A stretch of 64,000 bases of DNA, taken from PNNG01 sp046291695. GTDB lineage: Bacteria > Bacteroidota > Bacteroidia > UBA7662. The stretch lies in contig JBKBSO010000010.1 of the NCBI GenBank assembly GCA_046291695.1, positions 1 to 64,000 of the forward strand, in the 5' to 3' direction. The notes below the pieces were generated by a model. That model saw nothing but the letters and a program-made list of their open reading frames with translations, made no database searches and was not told where the DNA came from. The translations under genes were made by a program, and so were the position numbers. The first letter of the stretch is position 1. The number at the start of each line of letters is the position of its first letter. This document shows positions 43,737 to 54,100 of the stretch, piece by piece.

Positions 43737-44537
43737 CTAATCTAAACCTTCCAGCAAAGCCCGGACGATGAGGTCGGTGGTTTTGTGGTAGCCCGTTTTC
43801 GCCAGCATGTTCTTGTGATGCGTTTGCACGGTGTGTGGCGAAATGAAGAGCTTCTCCGCGATCTGCTTGGTCGATAGGCCGGCAGCCAGGGCTTTGAGGA
43901 CCTCCAGCTCCCGCTTGGTGAGCAGCCGCTGTAGCGCAATTTTCTCTCCGTTAGCATCCGAAGGGATCTCAAATTTGCCCTTTTCAGACGGAACATTGTA
44001 GTAACTGGGCCCATCACCCAAATGGATGAAGGAGATATCATGCTGGTTTGTTATGCGTAAATGACTTACGTCTGTGTGCGCATTGAGTACGTGTTCAATG
44101 TGCCTCGATTCGTCGACAGTTAAGGTGGTCGCCTGGTGCAAAATGGTGCGGGCCTTACCAGAAAGGTCTGTAATTTGAATCAGATATATGATTTTGTACT
44201 GGGTGATCTGTTCCGGGTGAATGTGGTTTTTGAGGAAGTCGAGCACCATACTTTCCTTACGCGCTATGGCTTCCATTTCTTTTGGAGACAGCAAGGCTAG
44301 AAAACTGCTAGCGGTAAGTTTGTTTGCAGGGATTCCTAGGATTTTTTGCGTGCCTTCGCTCACATATTCCATCTCCAAATTGCCAAAATTGACAATCCAA
44401 TAATAGAAATTCCCCGGTGAAAAGAGCGCCGCAATGCGCTTGAAGTGCTCTGTTCCTTTAAAGGTGCGAGGTTCAAGTATGAAAGCAGATACCTCCTTTT
44501 TGTAGAAGTCGAGCAGCTGGTTTGCGTTGTTTGCCAT
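43737..44537 (-). CDS. PAS-LuxR transcriptional regulator
   Basis: The 266-residue protein has an N-terminal PAS-like sensory domain (about 35-165: FYYWIVNFGNLEMEYVS, GIPANKLT) and a C-terminal LuxR/NarL HTH (about 200-262: LTKRELEVLKALAAGLSTKQIA, then ISPHTVQTHHKNM). There is no receiver domain or phosphorylation Asp. Such orphan PAS-LuxR proteins are common in Bacteroidota and bind small ligands or heme. Targets and ligand are unknown. The gene is convergent with the act operon across its terminator; the 307 nt upstream hold no other gene. Confidence 0.85.
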   Translation of the reverse strand: MANNANQLLDFYKKEVSAFILEPRTFKGTEHFKRIAALFSPGNFYYWIVNFGNLEMEYVSEGTQKILGIPANKLTASSFLALLSPKEMEAIARKESMVLDFLKNHIHPEQITQYKIIYLIQITDLSGKARTILHQATTLTVDESRHIEHVLNAHTDVSHLRITNQHDISFIHLGDGPSYYNVPSEKGKFEIPSDANGEKIALQRLLTKRELEVLKALAAGLSTKQIAEKLFISPHTVQTHHKNMLAKTGYHKTTDLIVRALLEGLD

Positions 44538-44797
44538 GTACGTGATTTATGTGCTTTTGCTGGGTAGCGTTTTTGTTGGTGTAGCCCGCCATCTCATGTC
44601 CGGCGGTGCCTGTCTCCCTTAATTCTAGACCGCTGGTTAAGTTAGAAAAAATGTATAATTTAAACTATTGGTGGATTAAAAATGACTCAGAGAAATTTTA
44701 ATGCCAGGTTCAAGACTTCGTTGGTGCCTGTTAAGCCTCCTTGGATCGAGGAGTTTTGTTACACACGAGCTGCTTTAATCAGCATTGCCGACCAATT
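44538..44797. other. Intergenic region upstream of the LuxR gene
   Basis: AT-rich DNA between two minus-strand genes. A weak hairpin (CTCCT and AGGAG arms, 44737-44753, followed by TTTT) is present, but I see no convincing promoter, RNA gene or repeat. Confidence 0.4.
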
Positions 44798-44825
44798 AAA
44801 AAGGCATCCCGCGGGATGCCTTTTT
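44798..44825 (-). terminator. Terminator of the small lipoprotein gene
   Basis: A perfect palindrome, AAAAAGGCATCCC then GC then GGGATGCCTTTTT, gives an 8 bp GC-rich stem flanked by five A and five T residues. It could act in both directions. It lies 20 nt past the stop of the minus-strand lipoprotein gene at 44845. Confidence 0.85.
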
Positions 44826-44844
44826 AATTTTTGGAGCTATTGAT

Positions 44845-45042
44845 TTATTCGGTGGCTGCCGGTGCTTGCTGTGGAAGCGCGCGCTCGAAGCGGGCTTTAT
44901 CGCGGTCGGCTTGGTCAAACTTTTCTTGCTGTTGTTTGGCAGCGGCATCGGCTGCATTTTTTTTGCTATTGCAGCTGCTTATGCCCAGCAGGGCTACGAG
45001 TGCCAGGCTGAGCAGCATGAGGGGGGCATATCTTTTCATCAT
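44845..45042 (-). CDS. Small lipoprotein of unknown function
   Basis: A 65-residue protein with a lipoprotein signal peptide: hydrophobic core LLSLALVALL and lipobox GISSC, with lipidated Cys24. The mature part is short, helical and charged (alanine/glutamine/lysine-rich, ending QQAPAATE). The sequence after the cysteine (NSKK) matches that of the TPR lipoprotein at 24475, but the rest does not. A terminator follows. No function can be assigned. Confidence 0.65.
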   Translation of the reverse strand: MMKRYAPLMLLSLALVALLGISSCNSKKNAADAAAKQQQEKFDQADRDKARFERALPQQAPAATE

Positions 45043-45105
45043 CGTGAGGTTTTAGCGCTTATGGTCAATTTTCTTGCCAAAAAAGCCTGATTCCTAAATC
45101 AGTGC

Positions 45106-45276
45106 TTATTGGGTTTCGGTTTGTGTACTCGGAATGAGGGTTGCCGGCCTTCCGGTTGGAGGCGTGTTGTCGTTGGTATCTTCCACTTCAGCCGCCTGTG
45201 TGGGGGGTGTAGCCGTTTTGCAAGCTTGTGTACCCAGTGCGAGTAGCAGGAGCAACAAGTAAAGTTTTATTTTCAT
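45106..45276 (-). CDS. Small lipoprotein of unknown function
   Basis: 56 residues from ATG at 45276 (45282 is also possible). The signal peptide MKIKLYLLLLLLALGTQAC ends in a lipobox with Cys19. The mature part is a short Thr/Pro-rich disordered tail. A longer upstream frame exists but overlaps the next gene and lacks a signal sequence, so the short start is chosen. It lies 56 nt downstream of the ABM monooxygenase gene. No function can be assigned. Confidence 0.6.
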   Translation of the reverse strand: MKIKLYLLLLLLALGTQACKTATPPTQAAEVEDTNDNTPPTGRPATLIPSTQTETQ

Positions 45277-45332
45277 ATCCATTGACTTATGCTGCAAGAT
45301 ACAGTTTGTACGGGAGTCGGCCAATGGCTTGT

Positions 45333-45620
45333 TTATTTGAGGCAATAGCGTTGTTCGGTGCTCCAGGCTTCGGCAGGTTTGGCAAAAAGCTTTTTGGTGG
45401 CAGGCCACACCTCCTGAAAAAGGGCCGAATGACGGTAATTTTCTAGGTCCTGTGCTTTTTCCCAATGGCTGTAGGTAAAATAGGTATGCCCGTCTTTGAG
45501 TAATTGCAGCTCGGTGCAACCCGGGAAATTCCTGATTTGCTGATGGTATTTTGCAAAGAGGGCCTCAAATACAGGCACTTCTTCGGGTTTAAAGCTCATT
45601 TTAACTAATCGTACAATCAT
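45333..45620 (-). CDS. ABM-family (antibiotic biosynthesis monooxygenase-like) protein
   Basis: The 95-residue protein has the ferredoxin-like ABM fold: MIVRLVKMSF strand, a helix with FEALFAKYH, PGCTELQLLKD, then YFTYSHWEKAQDLENYRHSALF. These small dimers include monooxygenases and heme-degrading or signalling proteins; many have unknown substrates. Its start overlaps the stop of the SAM hydroxide adenosyltransferase gene as ATGA, so the two are co-translated. The link between them is unknown. Confidence 0.8.
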   Translation of the reverse strand: MIVRLVKMSFKPEEVPVFEALFAKYHQQIRNFPGCTELQLLKDGHTYFTYSHWEKAQDLENYRHSALFQEVWPATKKLFAKPAEAWSTEQRYCLK

Positions 45621-46414
45621 GTTTTTTCAATAAATATGGGGTCATCAACCCGTAAGCCCAGCAAGCCCGAGGCATTGCCACCCCTGATGCTGATTTGCAA
45701 TAAGTTGTTGTGTCCAAAAAAACAGGCAATTTCGCCCGGCCCCACCTCTTCGTAACTGTTTACAAGCTGCTCTACCCGGTTTTCGTGCTGGTATTTTTTC
45801 TTCAGGTGTATGATAAACCCATTGTTGCCTTTGGTCAGCCGCCTGAAAGTTTGCCTGTCGATATTGGTAATCACATTTTCGTAAGCATCTACATGGATAA
45901 CCCTTCCCTGTAAATTATCGCCAGTGATGGCAGGGAGTAGGGGGGTAAGCTGGTTGTAGTTGACATGCACTTCGCCCAATACCTGTGCGGCATTTTCGCC
46001 CTGCAAAATGGGTTGCAAGGCCGGAAGCACATCAATCAACAAGCTAAAAGCATGGGGTTTGGGCCTACCCGATGCCGGGATGATGTAAGGCGAGAGTAAA
46101 GCATTTTCGGTAATTAAGCTGCAAATGCCGTTGTCGGGCATGATGAAATGATGCTCGTTGAAGCTGAAATAGATGAACTCCGAACTGTAGTGGCTGATGG
46201 ATGCAACATCGAGCAAGTGCAAACTGTGGTCCGGAAAAAAATGATATGCATTTTTTAAAACGTATGCTGCCTGCTGCAGGTTATATTTGCTAATATTGTG
46301 CGCGATATCCACCAGCTGAATACCCGGCTGCTGACGCATTAAATGCCCCTTTACCGCAGCAACATAAGGGTCGCTGAGGCCATAATCGGTGGTGAGGGTG
46401 ATGCAATTTATCAC
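45617..46414 (-). CDS. S-adenosyl-L-methionine hydroxide adenosyltransferase (DUF62 family)
   Basis: The 265-residue protein starts at GTG 46414. It has the DUF62 SAM-binding N-terminal domain: TLTTDYGLSDPYVAAVKG, then IAHNIS, and the conserved DNG in MPDNGICSL. A beta-barrel C-terminal domain includes HVDAYENVITNI and ISIRGGNASG. Family members split SAM with water to adenosine and methionine; the fluorinase and chlorinase enzymes are relatives with added loops not seen here. A TAAATTTG -7 element lies just upstream on the minus strand. Confidence 0.88.
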   Translation of the reverse strand: MINCITLTTDYGLSDPYVAAVKGHLMRQQPGIQLVDIAHNISKYNLQQAAYVLKNAYHFFPDHSLHLLDVASISHYSSEFIYFSFNEHHFIMPDNGICSLITENALLSPYIIPASGRPKPHAFSLLIDVLPALQPILQGENAAQVLGEVHVNYNQLTPLLPAITGDNLQGRVIHVDAYENVITNIDRQTFRRLTKGNNGFIIHLKKKYQHENRVEQLVNSYEEVGPGEIACFFGHNNLLQISIRGGNASGLLGLRVDDPIFIEKT

Positions 46415-46433
46415 GGCATGTTTTGGATATCGG

Positions 46434-46441
46434 CAAATTTA
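46434..46441 (-). promoter_or_regulatory. -7 element (TAAATTTG) for the SAM hydroxide adenosyltransferase gene
   Basis: Read on the minus strand, TAAATTTG matches TAnnTTTG and lies 19 nt before the GTG start. No -33 TTG is seen at the right spacing. It shares the 44 bp gap with the divergent phoH start. Confidence 0.45.
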
Positions 46442-46458
46442 GCTAAAAGACGAAGCCT

Positions 46459-47430
46459 TTGGTAGAATTTACTTTTAAGCTTGCAGATGTTAGTCCACTC
46501 GAATTTTTCGGGCCAAATAACCTGCGTTTAAAAACTTTAAAATCGGCCTTCCCCGAACTGAAGTTTACGGCACGCGGCGATCAGTTGCTGGTAGGTGGCG
46601 AAACCTTGGCCCTTGAACAGTTTCAACTCAAGTTTGAACGTATTATCAGCCATTATGCGCGGCATAATCGTTTGGCCGACGAAGACTTTGCCTTGTTGCT
46701 GCTCGACGAGGATGTACGCGCTTTTTCGCACCTAAACAGTGAAGAACCCATCGTTTTTGGTCCGAATGGACTGGTGGTAAAGGCACGTTCGCACAATCAG
46801 CGCCAGATGGTGGAGTTAATTGGCCGTTCCGATATTTTGTTTGCCGTAGGGCCGGCAGGTTCAGGCAAAACCTATACCGCTGTAGCCTTGGCGGTGAGGG
46901 CGCTCAAAAACCGGGAAGTAAAAAAAATTATCCTCACCCGGCCGGCGGTAGAAGCAGGCGAGAGCCTTGGCTTTTTGCCTGGCGACCTGAAGGAAAAGAT
47001 TGACCCTTATTTGCGCCCGCTTTATGATGCCCTCGAAGACATGATTCCACCCGCCAAACTGGCCAAATACATCGAAGACAACATCATCGAGATTGCTCCA
47101 CTGGCCTTTATGCGTGGACGAACGCTCGATAAGGCCTTTGTGATCCTCGATGAAGCGCAGAATTGTACCGAGATGCAAATCAAAATGTTCCTCACACGCA
47201 TGGGGCCCACGGCCAAATTCATCATCACCGGCGATCTTACGCAAATTGACCTGCCGCGTCATCAGCGTTCGGGCTTGCCACAAGCACTCCGATTGCTCAA
47301 AGAAGTAGAAGGCATCGCCCAGGTGCACCTCACGGCCTCCGATGTGGTACGCCACCGATTGGTGAAAGACATCATCAGGGCTTACGACAAACAAGAAGAC
47401 AACCGCAACAGTACCCAATCCGAAGCATAA
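46459..47430 (+). CDS. phoH: PhoH-family ATPase
   Basis: 323 residues from TTG at 46459. An N-terminal KH-like region (about 1-100) precedes the P-loop ATPase domain, with Walker A GPAGSGKT (131-138) and Walker B AFVILDEAQN. PhoH/PhoL proteins are RNA-linked ATPases with possible helicase and ribosome-associated roles. The gene is followed 1 nt later by purC, which suggests cotranscription. It is divergent from the SAM hydroxide adenosyltransferase gene. Confidence 0.93.
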   Translation: MVEFTFKLADVSPLEFFGPNNLRLKTLKSAFPELKFTARGDQLLVGGETLALEQFQLKFERIISHYARHNRLADEDFALLLLDEDVRAFSHLNSEEPIVFGPNGLVVKARSHNQRQMVELIGRSDILFAVGPAGSGKTYTAVALAVRALKNREVKKIILTRPAVEAGESLGFLPGDLKEKIDPYLRPLYDALEDMIPPAKLAKYIEDNIIEIAPLAFMRGRTLDKAFVILDEAQNCTEMQIKMFLTRMGPTAKFIITGDLTQIDLPRHQRSGLPQALRLLKEVEGIAQVHLTASDVVRHRLVKDIIRAYDKQEDNRNSTQSEA

Positions 47431-47431
47431 G

Positions 47432-48376
47432 ATGGCCTTAGCAAACAGTAATTTTTCTTTTACCGGACAAACTTCGCATTACCGCGGTAAAGTCCGTGAT
47501 GTATATGGCATAGGTGAACGCTACCTCGTGATGGTAGCTAGTGACCGCATATCGGCATTTGATGTGATTTTGCCCCGACCGGTGCCATACAAAGGACAGG
47601 TGCTCAACCAAACAGCGGCCTATTTTTTAAAAGCAACTGCCGATTTGGTGCCCAATTGGCTCATCAGCACCCCCGACCCCAATGTGGCCATTGGCTACCG
47701 GGCGACGCCATTTCCGGTGGAGATGGTGATTAGGGGCTACCTGGCCGGGCATGCTTGGCGCGAATACCGCTCGGGCAAACGCAGCATTTGTGGGGTAAGT
47801 TTGCCGGATGGTTTGCGCGAAAACGACAAACTGCCTGAGCCCATCATTACCCCGACTACCAAGGCGCATGAAGGCCACGACATGGACATCAGTCGCGAAG
47901 ATTTGTTGCGACAGGGCCTCGTATCAGAAGCACATTACCTACAACTGGAAGCTTATACCCGTAGTTTGTTTACCCGAGGCACCCAAATGGCTGCTGATAA
48001 AGGACTCATTTTGGTAGATACCAAATATGAATTTGGTTTATATGAAGGCCGGGTGTTGCTGATTGATGAGGTACACACGCCCGATTCGTCGAGGTATTTT
48101 TATGCCGATGGTTACGAGTTGCGACAAGCCGCAGGGGAAGAGCAAAAGCAGCTCTCGAAGGAGTTTGTAAGGCAGTGGTTAATCGCCAATGGGTTTCAGG
48201 GGCAGGAGGGTCAACGCGTACCGGCAATGGATGATGTTTGGCTCGAAACCATCAGCCAGCGTTACATGGAGTTGTATGAAAAAATTACGGGTATGCCCTT
48301 TGAGAAGGCCGACATCAGTGAGATGGAAGCTAGGGTTTATGGGCATGTGGAGGCGGCATTGCGGAGTTTGAAGTAG
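47432..48376 (+). CDS. purC: Phosphoribosylaminoimidazole-succinocarboxamide (SAICAR) synthase
   Basis: The 314-residue protein has the SAICAR synthase motifs GKVRDVY near the start, ASDRISAFDVILPRP, the EMVIRGYLAGHAW segment and LILVDTKYEFG with LIDEVHTPDSSR. It joins aspartate to CAIR in purine synthesis. It lacks a fused PurE domain. The 3' end runs directly into CTCGCT-type repeats. Confidence 0.95.
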   Translation: MALANSNFSFTGQTSHYRGKVRDVYGIGERYLVMVASDRISAFDVILPRPVPYKGQVLNQTAAYFLKATADLVPNWLISTPDPNVAIGYRATPFPVEMVIRGYLAGHAWREYRSGKRSICGVSLPDGLRENDKLPEPIITPTTKAHEGHDMDISREDLLRQGLVSEAHYLQLEAYTRSLFTRGTQMAADKGLILVDTKYEFGLYEGRVLLIDEVHTPDSSRYFYADGYELRQAAGEEQKQLSKEFVRQWLIANGFQGQEGQRVPAMDDVWLETISQRYMELYEKITGMPFEKADISEMEARVYGHVEAALRSLK

Positions 48377-48486
48377 GGGTGCTCTTGGAGCTCGCTGGGG
48401 AGTGCTCGCTGGAGCTCGCTGGAGAACGTTCGCTTTGCTCACTGGGAAGTACTCGCTGGCGCTCGCTGGGGAACGTTCGCTGGGTT
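48377..48486. repeat. CTCGCTGG-type GC-rich repeat, copy 4
   Basis: Degenerate tandem units of GCTCGCTGGGGA and GTACTCGCTGG, with TTCGCT variants, start right after the purC stop codon. Related to the repeats at 1402, 3942 and 27625. Confidence 0.65.
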
Positions 48487-48548
48487 AAGGTGGGTTGCGA
48501 TTTTTTGAATTTTGAACTTTAAACTTTGAACCTGAACTTAGCAGTCGT

Positions 48549-49850
48549 ATGCAACTAACCAACCTCATTTTATCTGGTGGAAGCGGAACAAGGCTTTGGC
48601 CTTTGTCGCGGAAGTTAAGCCCCAAGCAGTTTTATCCCTTGCTCAATGGCCAATCATTATTTGAACTTACAGTAGCTCGGAATGCCCGACAAGCGAGGCG
48701 TTTTATGGTGGTCACCAATCAGGATCAGTACTTGTTGGCCCACCGGCAACTGAACGGACATGCGGGAAGTTTTGTGCTTGAGCCGGTAGGCCGCAATACT
48801 GCTCCTGCCATCGCCTTGGCTTGTTTTATCCTTCCTCCCGAGGAGGTATTGCTGGTAACCCCATCCGATCACCTGATCAAAAAGCAGCAGGCCTATGAGC
48901 AAGCCGTGGCAAAGGCGGTCGATTTTGCACAACAAGGTTATCTCGTTACTTTCGGGATTCAACCTCACTACCCCGAAACGGGTTTTGGTTACATTGAGGC
49001 GGCCGGCAATGAGGTGCTTTCGTTCCGCGAAAAACCCGATGCGGCCACCGCTGCTGCCTACCTGGCCAGCGGCAATTATTACTGGAATAGTGGCATGTTT
49101 TGCTTTACAGCGGGCACTTTTTTGACGGAGCTAAAACTGCATAGTCCCGAAGTGTATGAAGCTGCAAAAGCCGCTGCTGCTCATTTTAATGCCGAAGATG
49201 AAATTAACGAGCCGGGCTATGCGCAAATGATGGCCATTCCAGACATCAGCATCGACTATGGGCTCATGGAAAAAAGTAAGCGGGTTCGGGTGGTTCCGGC
49301 CGATATAGGTTGGAGCGATCTGGGGAGCTTCGATGCGTTGTACGACGAATTTCCGAAAGATGCCTTTGGAAATACCCAGCAGCCTTATTGCCTGCCTATC
49401 GATTCGGGTAATAACCTGGTGATCAATGCTAGCAACACGGAATTGGTTTTGCTGGGCGTTGAGAATTTGTTGGTGGTGCAAACGGCTTCGGCCACGCTTA
49501 TTGGTAAACGCGGAAGTAGTCAGGATGTAAAAAAGGCAGTTGATTACCTGAAGAAGCAAGATTCGCCTCTTTTGTTGGCCCACGAACAAATAGAAACCCC
49601 TTTTGGCAGTTCGCGCCTGGTGAGCAGCACCGAGCATTACAGCATCGAAGAGGCCCGCATTTTGCCTGGTCAGCAAATGGATGTGGAAGATGAAGGGGGA
49701 ACCAGTTTGCAGTTGCTGCAAGGTTCCGAAATCCAACTCAATGAACGCCCTTTACATCAAGGGCAGTTGTATGCCTTGCAGGGCGAGGTGTTGGTGTCGA
49801 ATGAATCGGCCAGCGAGACGGCCCTGCTGCTGATAGTTCGAACCCACTAG
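48549..49850 (+). CDS. manC: Mannose-1-phosphate guanylyltransferase
   Basis: The 433-residue protein has the nucleotidyltransferase signature LILSGGSGTRLWPLSR with a downstream catalytic region (SPKQF, PVGRNTAPA) and the FREKPD motif. A cupin-like C-terminal part with HYSIEEARILPG is shorter than in bifunctional ManC/AlgA. The enzyme makes GDP-mannose for surface polysaccharide. The next gene, 1 nt later, is an O-antigen ligase-like protein, which fits that role. Confidence 0.87.
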   Translation: MQLTNLILSGGSGTRLWPLSRKLSPKQFYPLLNGQSLFELTVARNARQARRFMVVTNQDQYLLAHRQLNGHAGSFVLEPVGRNTAPAIALACFILPPEEVLLVTPSDHLIKKQQAYEQAVAKAVDFAQQGYLVTFGIQPHYPETGFGYIEAAGNEVLSFREKPDAATAAAYLASGNYYWNSGMFCFTAGTFLTELKLHSPEVYEAAKAAAAHFNAEDEINEPGYAQMMAIPDISIDYGLMEKSKRVRVVPADIGWSDLGSFDALYDEFPKDAFGNTQQPYCLPIDSGNNLVINASNTELVLLGVENLLVVQTASATLIGKRGSSQDVKKAVDYLKKQDSPLLLAHEQIETPFGSSRLVSSTEHYSIEEARILPGQQMDVEDEGGTSLQLLQGSEIQLNERPLHQGQLYALQGEVLVSNESASETALLLIVRTH

Positions 49851-49851
49851 C

Positions 49852-51117
49852 ATGAATGGGTTAAGCGGCATAATGGGTATGGGGCCAAAATCCGATTGGT
49901 TGTCAATGGGTTTTGCCTGTTTGGTAATCAGTGCTTTTTTTCCGGAATTTATAAGTTCCTACACCATCATGCTCTTTGTGGTTTTGTCGATTGTTCAATT
50001 TCGAAAAACCGGATTTCGATGGCCTGCCCACGGCTGGGTGTATGGCTTAGCCTTGTTGTTTTTATGGCAGCTTGTGGGTATGGGCTACAGCTCGAACCCT
50101 GAACAGGGTTGGCCTTTGCTGGGCATGTCGTTGCTTATGGCCCTTATTCCCTGGCTCCTACACAGCCAGCAACTACAGGCCGAAAGGCTGGTGCAAAGCG
50201 GACTGCGCTGGTTGTGGGGCAGCACCTTGCTGGCTTCTTTTTATCTAACCGGTTTAGGCTTGGTCAAAATCATTTCTATTGGCGAGCATTACTGGTACTA
50301 CTCGGGTTTTTACCTCTATTATACCGGGCTGGCAGAACACCTTATGCACCCTACCTACTTGAGCTGCTTGGTGAGCATGGCCTTTATGGGAGCAGTATAT
50401 TTACGCTGGAAGGGGCAATTGCGCTCGAACCGGGTGTTTTACCTTTGCCAGGCTTGGTTGCTGTTGTTTTTGGTGATGCTTTCGGCCAGGATGACCATTC
50501 TGGCTTTTGTCCTAAGCTCGGCTTTGCTCTTGCTGTACCTGGCGCGTACGCATCCGCACCGCAAAAAATTGTACCGCCTGCTCTTGCTGATGCCTTTGGT
50601 GCTCTTGCTGTTGTTTTTGGCCTTGCCGGCTACGGTGCAAGAGCGATATACCAGCTTGCTCAATGCCGAATATGATATTGGTGCCCCGGAGCAACACGAC
50701 TTTAATGGACTTACCATACGGTTGGCAGAATGGAAAGGCGTGGGTGAAGCCATGCAGGGTCACTGGTGGTTGGGGCATGGCACCGGTGGCGGTAAACAAG
50801 CTTTGTTAGCGGCTTATGAGCGCATTGGGTTTGGTTTGGGTGTAGCGCTTGGCTATAATGCACACAACCAATTGCTCGAAACAGCTTTGGGGAATGGCTT
50901 ACCGGGCAGCATGCTGCTTTTGCTTGTTTTTGTATTGGCCTTTAGGAAGGCCTGGTTAAACAACAATTGGCTGGCCATGTGGTTGCTGGTCTTCATCTTC
51001 ATCAGCATGCAGTCGGAAAGTTTGCTTATTCGCAACCGGGGTGCCCTCTTTTTTGCCATGTATACCGGCTTGCTGCTGCTGCTGCCGCGTGCATCTTTAC
51101 CCGGAAAAGCAGGCTGA
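49852..51117 (+). CDS. O-antigen ligase/polymerase-like membrane protein
   Basis: The 421-residue protein has about ten to twelve membrane helices and a large loop (about 260-320). It has the WaaL/Wzy family pattern WLGHGTGGGK after that loop and YNAHNQLLETALGNG, where the conserved His of the ligase family lies. Such proteins join or polymerise O-antigen or capsule on the periplasmic side. It is cotranscribed with manC. Confidence 0.8.
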   Translation: MNGLSGIMGMGPKSDWLSMGFACLVISAFFPEFISSYTIMLFVVLSIVQFRKTGFRWPAHGWVYGLALLFLWQLVGMGYSSNPEQGWPLLGMSLLMALIPWLLHSQQLQAERLVQSGLRWLWGSTLLASFYLTGLGLVKIISIGEHYWYYSGFYLYYTGLAEHLMHPTYLSCLVSMAFMGAVYLRWKGQLRSNRVFYLCQAWLLLFLVMLSARMTILAFVLSSALLLLYLARTHPHRKKLYRLLLLMPLVLLLLFLALPATVQERYTSLLNAEYDIGAPEQHDFNGLTIRLAEWKGVGEAMQGHWWLGHGTGGGKQALLAAYERIGFGLGVALGYNAHNQLLETALGNGLPGSMLLLLVFVLAFRKAWLNNNWLAMWLLVFIFISMQSESLLIRNRGALFFAMYTGLLLLLPRASLPGKAG

Positions 51118-51139
51118 TTTTGCCCGAATTGATCAAAAA

Positions 51140-51171
51140 TTGTGTTTCCGGCTGCTGTTAAGCTATATTTG
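51140..51171 (+). promoter_or_regulatory. Promoter of tamB-tamA
   Basis: TTG at 51140-51142 and TATATTTG at 51164-51171 are spaced by 21 nt, matching the Bacteroidota -33/-7 promoter. The -7 element ends 22 nt before the ATG at 51194. Confidence 0.6.
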
Positions 51172-51193
51172 TGCATAGCACCAAAACCAATGC

Positions 51194-54100
51194 ATGCACC
51201 CTTACCTGCGCACTAGTCTACGATTAATTGCCGGATGTTTCGTGGGCCTGCTCTCACTCATCGTGTTGTTGGTGCTGCTGCTACGCGTAGCAGGCGTGCA
51301 ACAATGGGCTGCTGAAAAAGGCGCCCTTTGGTTGTCGGATAAAACCGATACGCACATCAGTATCCAAAAATTGCGCTTTAGCTACCGTGGCGATTTGCTC
51401 GTAGAGGGCTTGCTCATCCAATTCCCCGAAGGCGACACCCTGCTCTACAGCCAAAGCCTGCGCACCCAATGCAAATGGTGGGAACTTCCCGCCATATCGG
51501 TGCCTTTTGTCGACTGGGAAGGATTGCAGGCCAATATTCAACAAGACGCAGCAGGCAACTGGAATTTTGCGCGCTTGCTTGCGCCTTTTGTGGCCAAAGA
51601 AACGGATAGCTTGCCAGCCGAAGCAAAGAAAAAAAAGACTTCCGAAACCCCCGAATTGCGCATTGGCCCCATCCACCTAAGCCAATGGGAGCTGCGATAT
51701 GGTTCAGCCACCGATAGCTTGCAAATGCAGCTGGCACTGGGAAATCTTGAACTTTGGGCCGATAGCCTGCTGCCCGATCAAAACTTCTACGGCCTGCAGC
51801 AATTTGCCTTGCACAATAGCCGATTTGAACTCCTCAGCAGCGGCAGCCCGGCAGCAGCCGATGACGACAGCAGCCAAAACGTATTGCCCAGAATTAGGAT
51901 ACACCGGCTCGATTTGGGTGGGCTCGATCTCCGCTACACCGACCTGCAAAACAGCTATGGGCTCGTCTTGGGCCGTCTGGCACTTGAATTGCCCGAACTG
52001 GATCTCGATCAACACAAAATACGGGTCGATAGCTTTTTGCTGGCCGATAGCCGGCTGGATATGCTGCTGGCAGAAGCCGACAGCAGCGGCGCCCGGGCAC
52101 CACAAGCTGATAACCAGGCTTTCGTTTGGCCCGATTGGCAGGCCGATATCTACCAAGTACACCTACTCAATACCCATTTGCTTTTTCAGCAAGGTGCTTC
52201 CGCGCCGCAACAGGCAAATTTACAATCATTGGCTTCACGCTTGCACTACCGGCCTGGCATGGCGTCGATGGCGCTACAATTGACTAATCTGCGCGAAGGC
52301 GGTGGCCTTCAAATTAACCATCTGGGCAGCCAACTCAGTTTGAGCAACGAGGCCTTACAGCTTAAGAGCTTGCAACTGCGGTCGGGGCGCTCCGATTTTG
52401 AAGCCAGCGGCAGGCTCAACTACCCCAATATCGATGCCCTTTTATCGGCCGACAGCAGCCTGAGTCTTCAGTTGGCTTGCAAGTCAACAGGCATTTACCC
52501 CATTGATTTTGCCCGTTTTATGGGCGATATGGCCGAAGACGCACGACTAAAGCCCCTGTTGCCAGTTCCGCTTTCTTTTGAATTGATTACTGAGGGCGAT
52601 ATGCGGGAACTTAAGCTCGACAGCCTGCAAATCGATTGGGGCGATGGCACTCGGCTGGCAGCGAGTGGCAAACTCGTACAATTGCTCGACAGTGCTCGGA
52701 TGCAGTTTAATCTGCCCCGCGTACAGCTGAGTTCGGTGCAAGCCGACTTGAACTTGCTCTATGCAGATACCTCCTTGGCTTGGCCTACCCATTTTTTGCT
52801 CGATGCCGGCGTACGGGGCAGCCGGAGCAGCTTGAGCAGTGGCATGAAGCTGCACTTGCCCGGAGGTACTGCCTTTATCATGGCTGCCGTTGAAGACACG
52901 GGCAGAGCGCATTTTACACTCGATGCCGACCTGCAAGGACAGGCCTGGGCCGAGCTGCTCAAGCAGCCTGATTTTGGTAATGTGGAACTTGGTTTCAGGC
53001 TCGAAGGCAGCGGGCGAGATTTGGCCAATCTGGAGATGAAGCTGGCTGGGGAGCTGGAGTTCATTGAATACTTAGAGGAACGATACGAAATGTTGCGGTT
53101 CGAAGGCGAATTGAAACAACAGCAATTGCGGTTTGCTGCTGATATGAATCAGATGCCCCTTGCCTTCGATCTGAAGATGACTGCCCGGCTCGACAGCCTG
53201 GTGCCGGAGGCTGAGCTAAAGTTGCGCTTAATCCGTGCCAGTTTAAAGCGTCTTGGCTTGCGCGACGATGAGCTGGTGCTCCGCATGCAGCTGGATGCCG
53301 GATACCGTGCTCAGGGAGCAAGCCGCGAAGCGGAATTGCTGCTGACCGACGGCCTGTTCCAAACCGCTACGAGCCGCTATCCGGTGGATAGTTTACGCGC
53401 CTGGCTCCAATCCGACAGCCTGCATTTTGTGGCCGGCTTGCGGAGTGAGTTGGCCGGAGGCGAATTTAGGGCAAATGCCGGAATCGATGAATTGGTGTTG
53501 GCCATCAGGCAGCAGCTTCGCAACTATTTACCCCTGGCTGAAATCGACAGCCTAGAGCGGAAGGATATCCAATTGGCAGGCGAGTTGAAGCTATACGAAA
53601 ACCGCTTGCTTACCGATTTGCTGGTTCCCGAATTGCGGCGGCTCGACAGCAGTTCACTCCAGTTGCAGTTCGACCAGGCAGCCGGCACATTACGCATCGA
53701 TTTACAATCGCCGGCCATTGACTATGGCGATGTTTCGGTACGGGGCATGTATATCGATTTGAATAGCAAGCCGGATAGCCTGGAAATGACCGCAGGCTTT
53801 GCACGTTTACAGCAAGCCGACCGCATAGATATACACCCAACGCGTTTGCAAGCCGAAATGCTGGGCGATACCGTACTTTTTGGCCTGCGGATGCAGCGCG
53901 AAGATGCCAGCACCTTGTACGCCCTCGATGCCTTCATTAACCGCATAGCCGATACCACCCACATTCAGCTCTTGCCCAATCCTTTGGTGTTACAAGGGGT
54001 CAACTGGCAAATTCCAAAAGAGAATTACATTCGTTTTGCACCCGGCTACCTCCGTACCGAAAACTTCAGCTTGCAGCACCAAGAAGAACTGTTGGCCTTG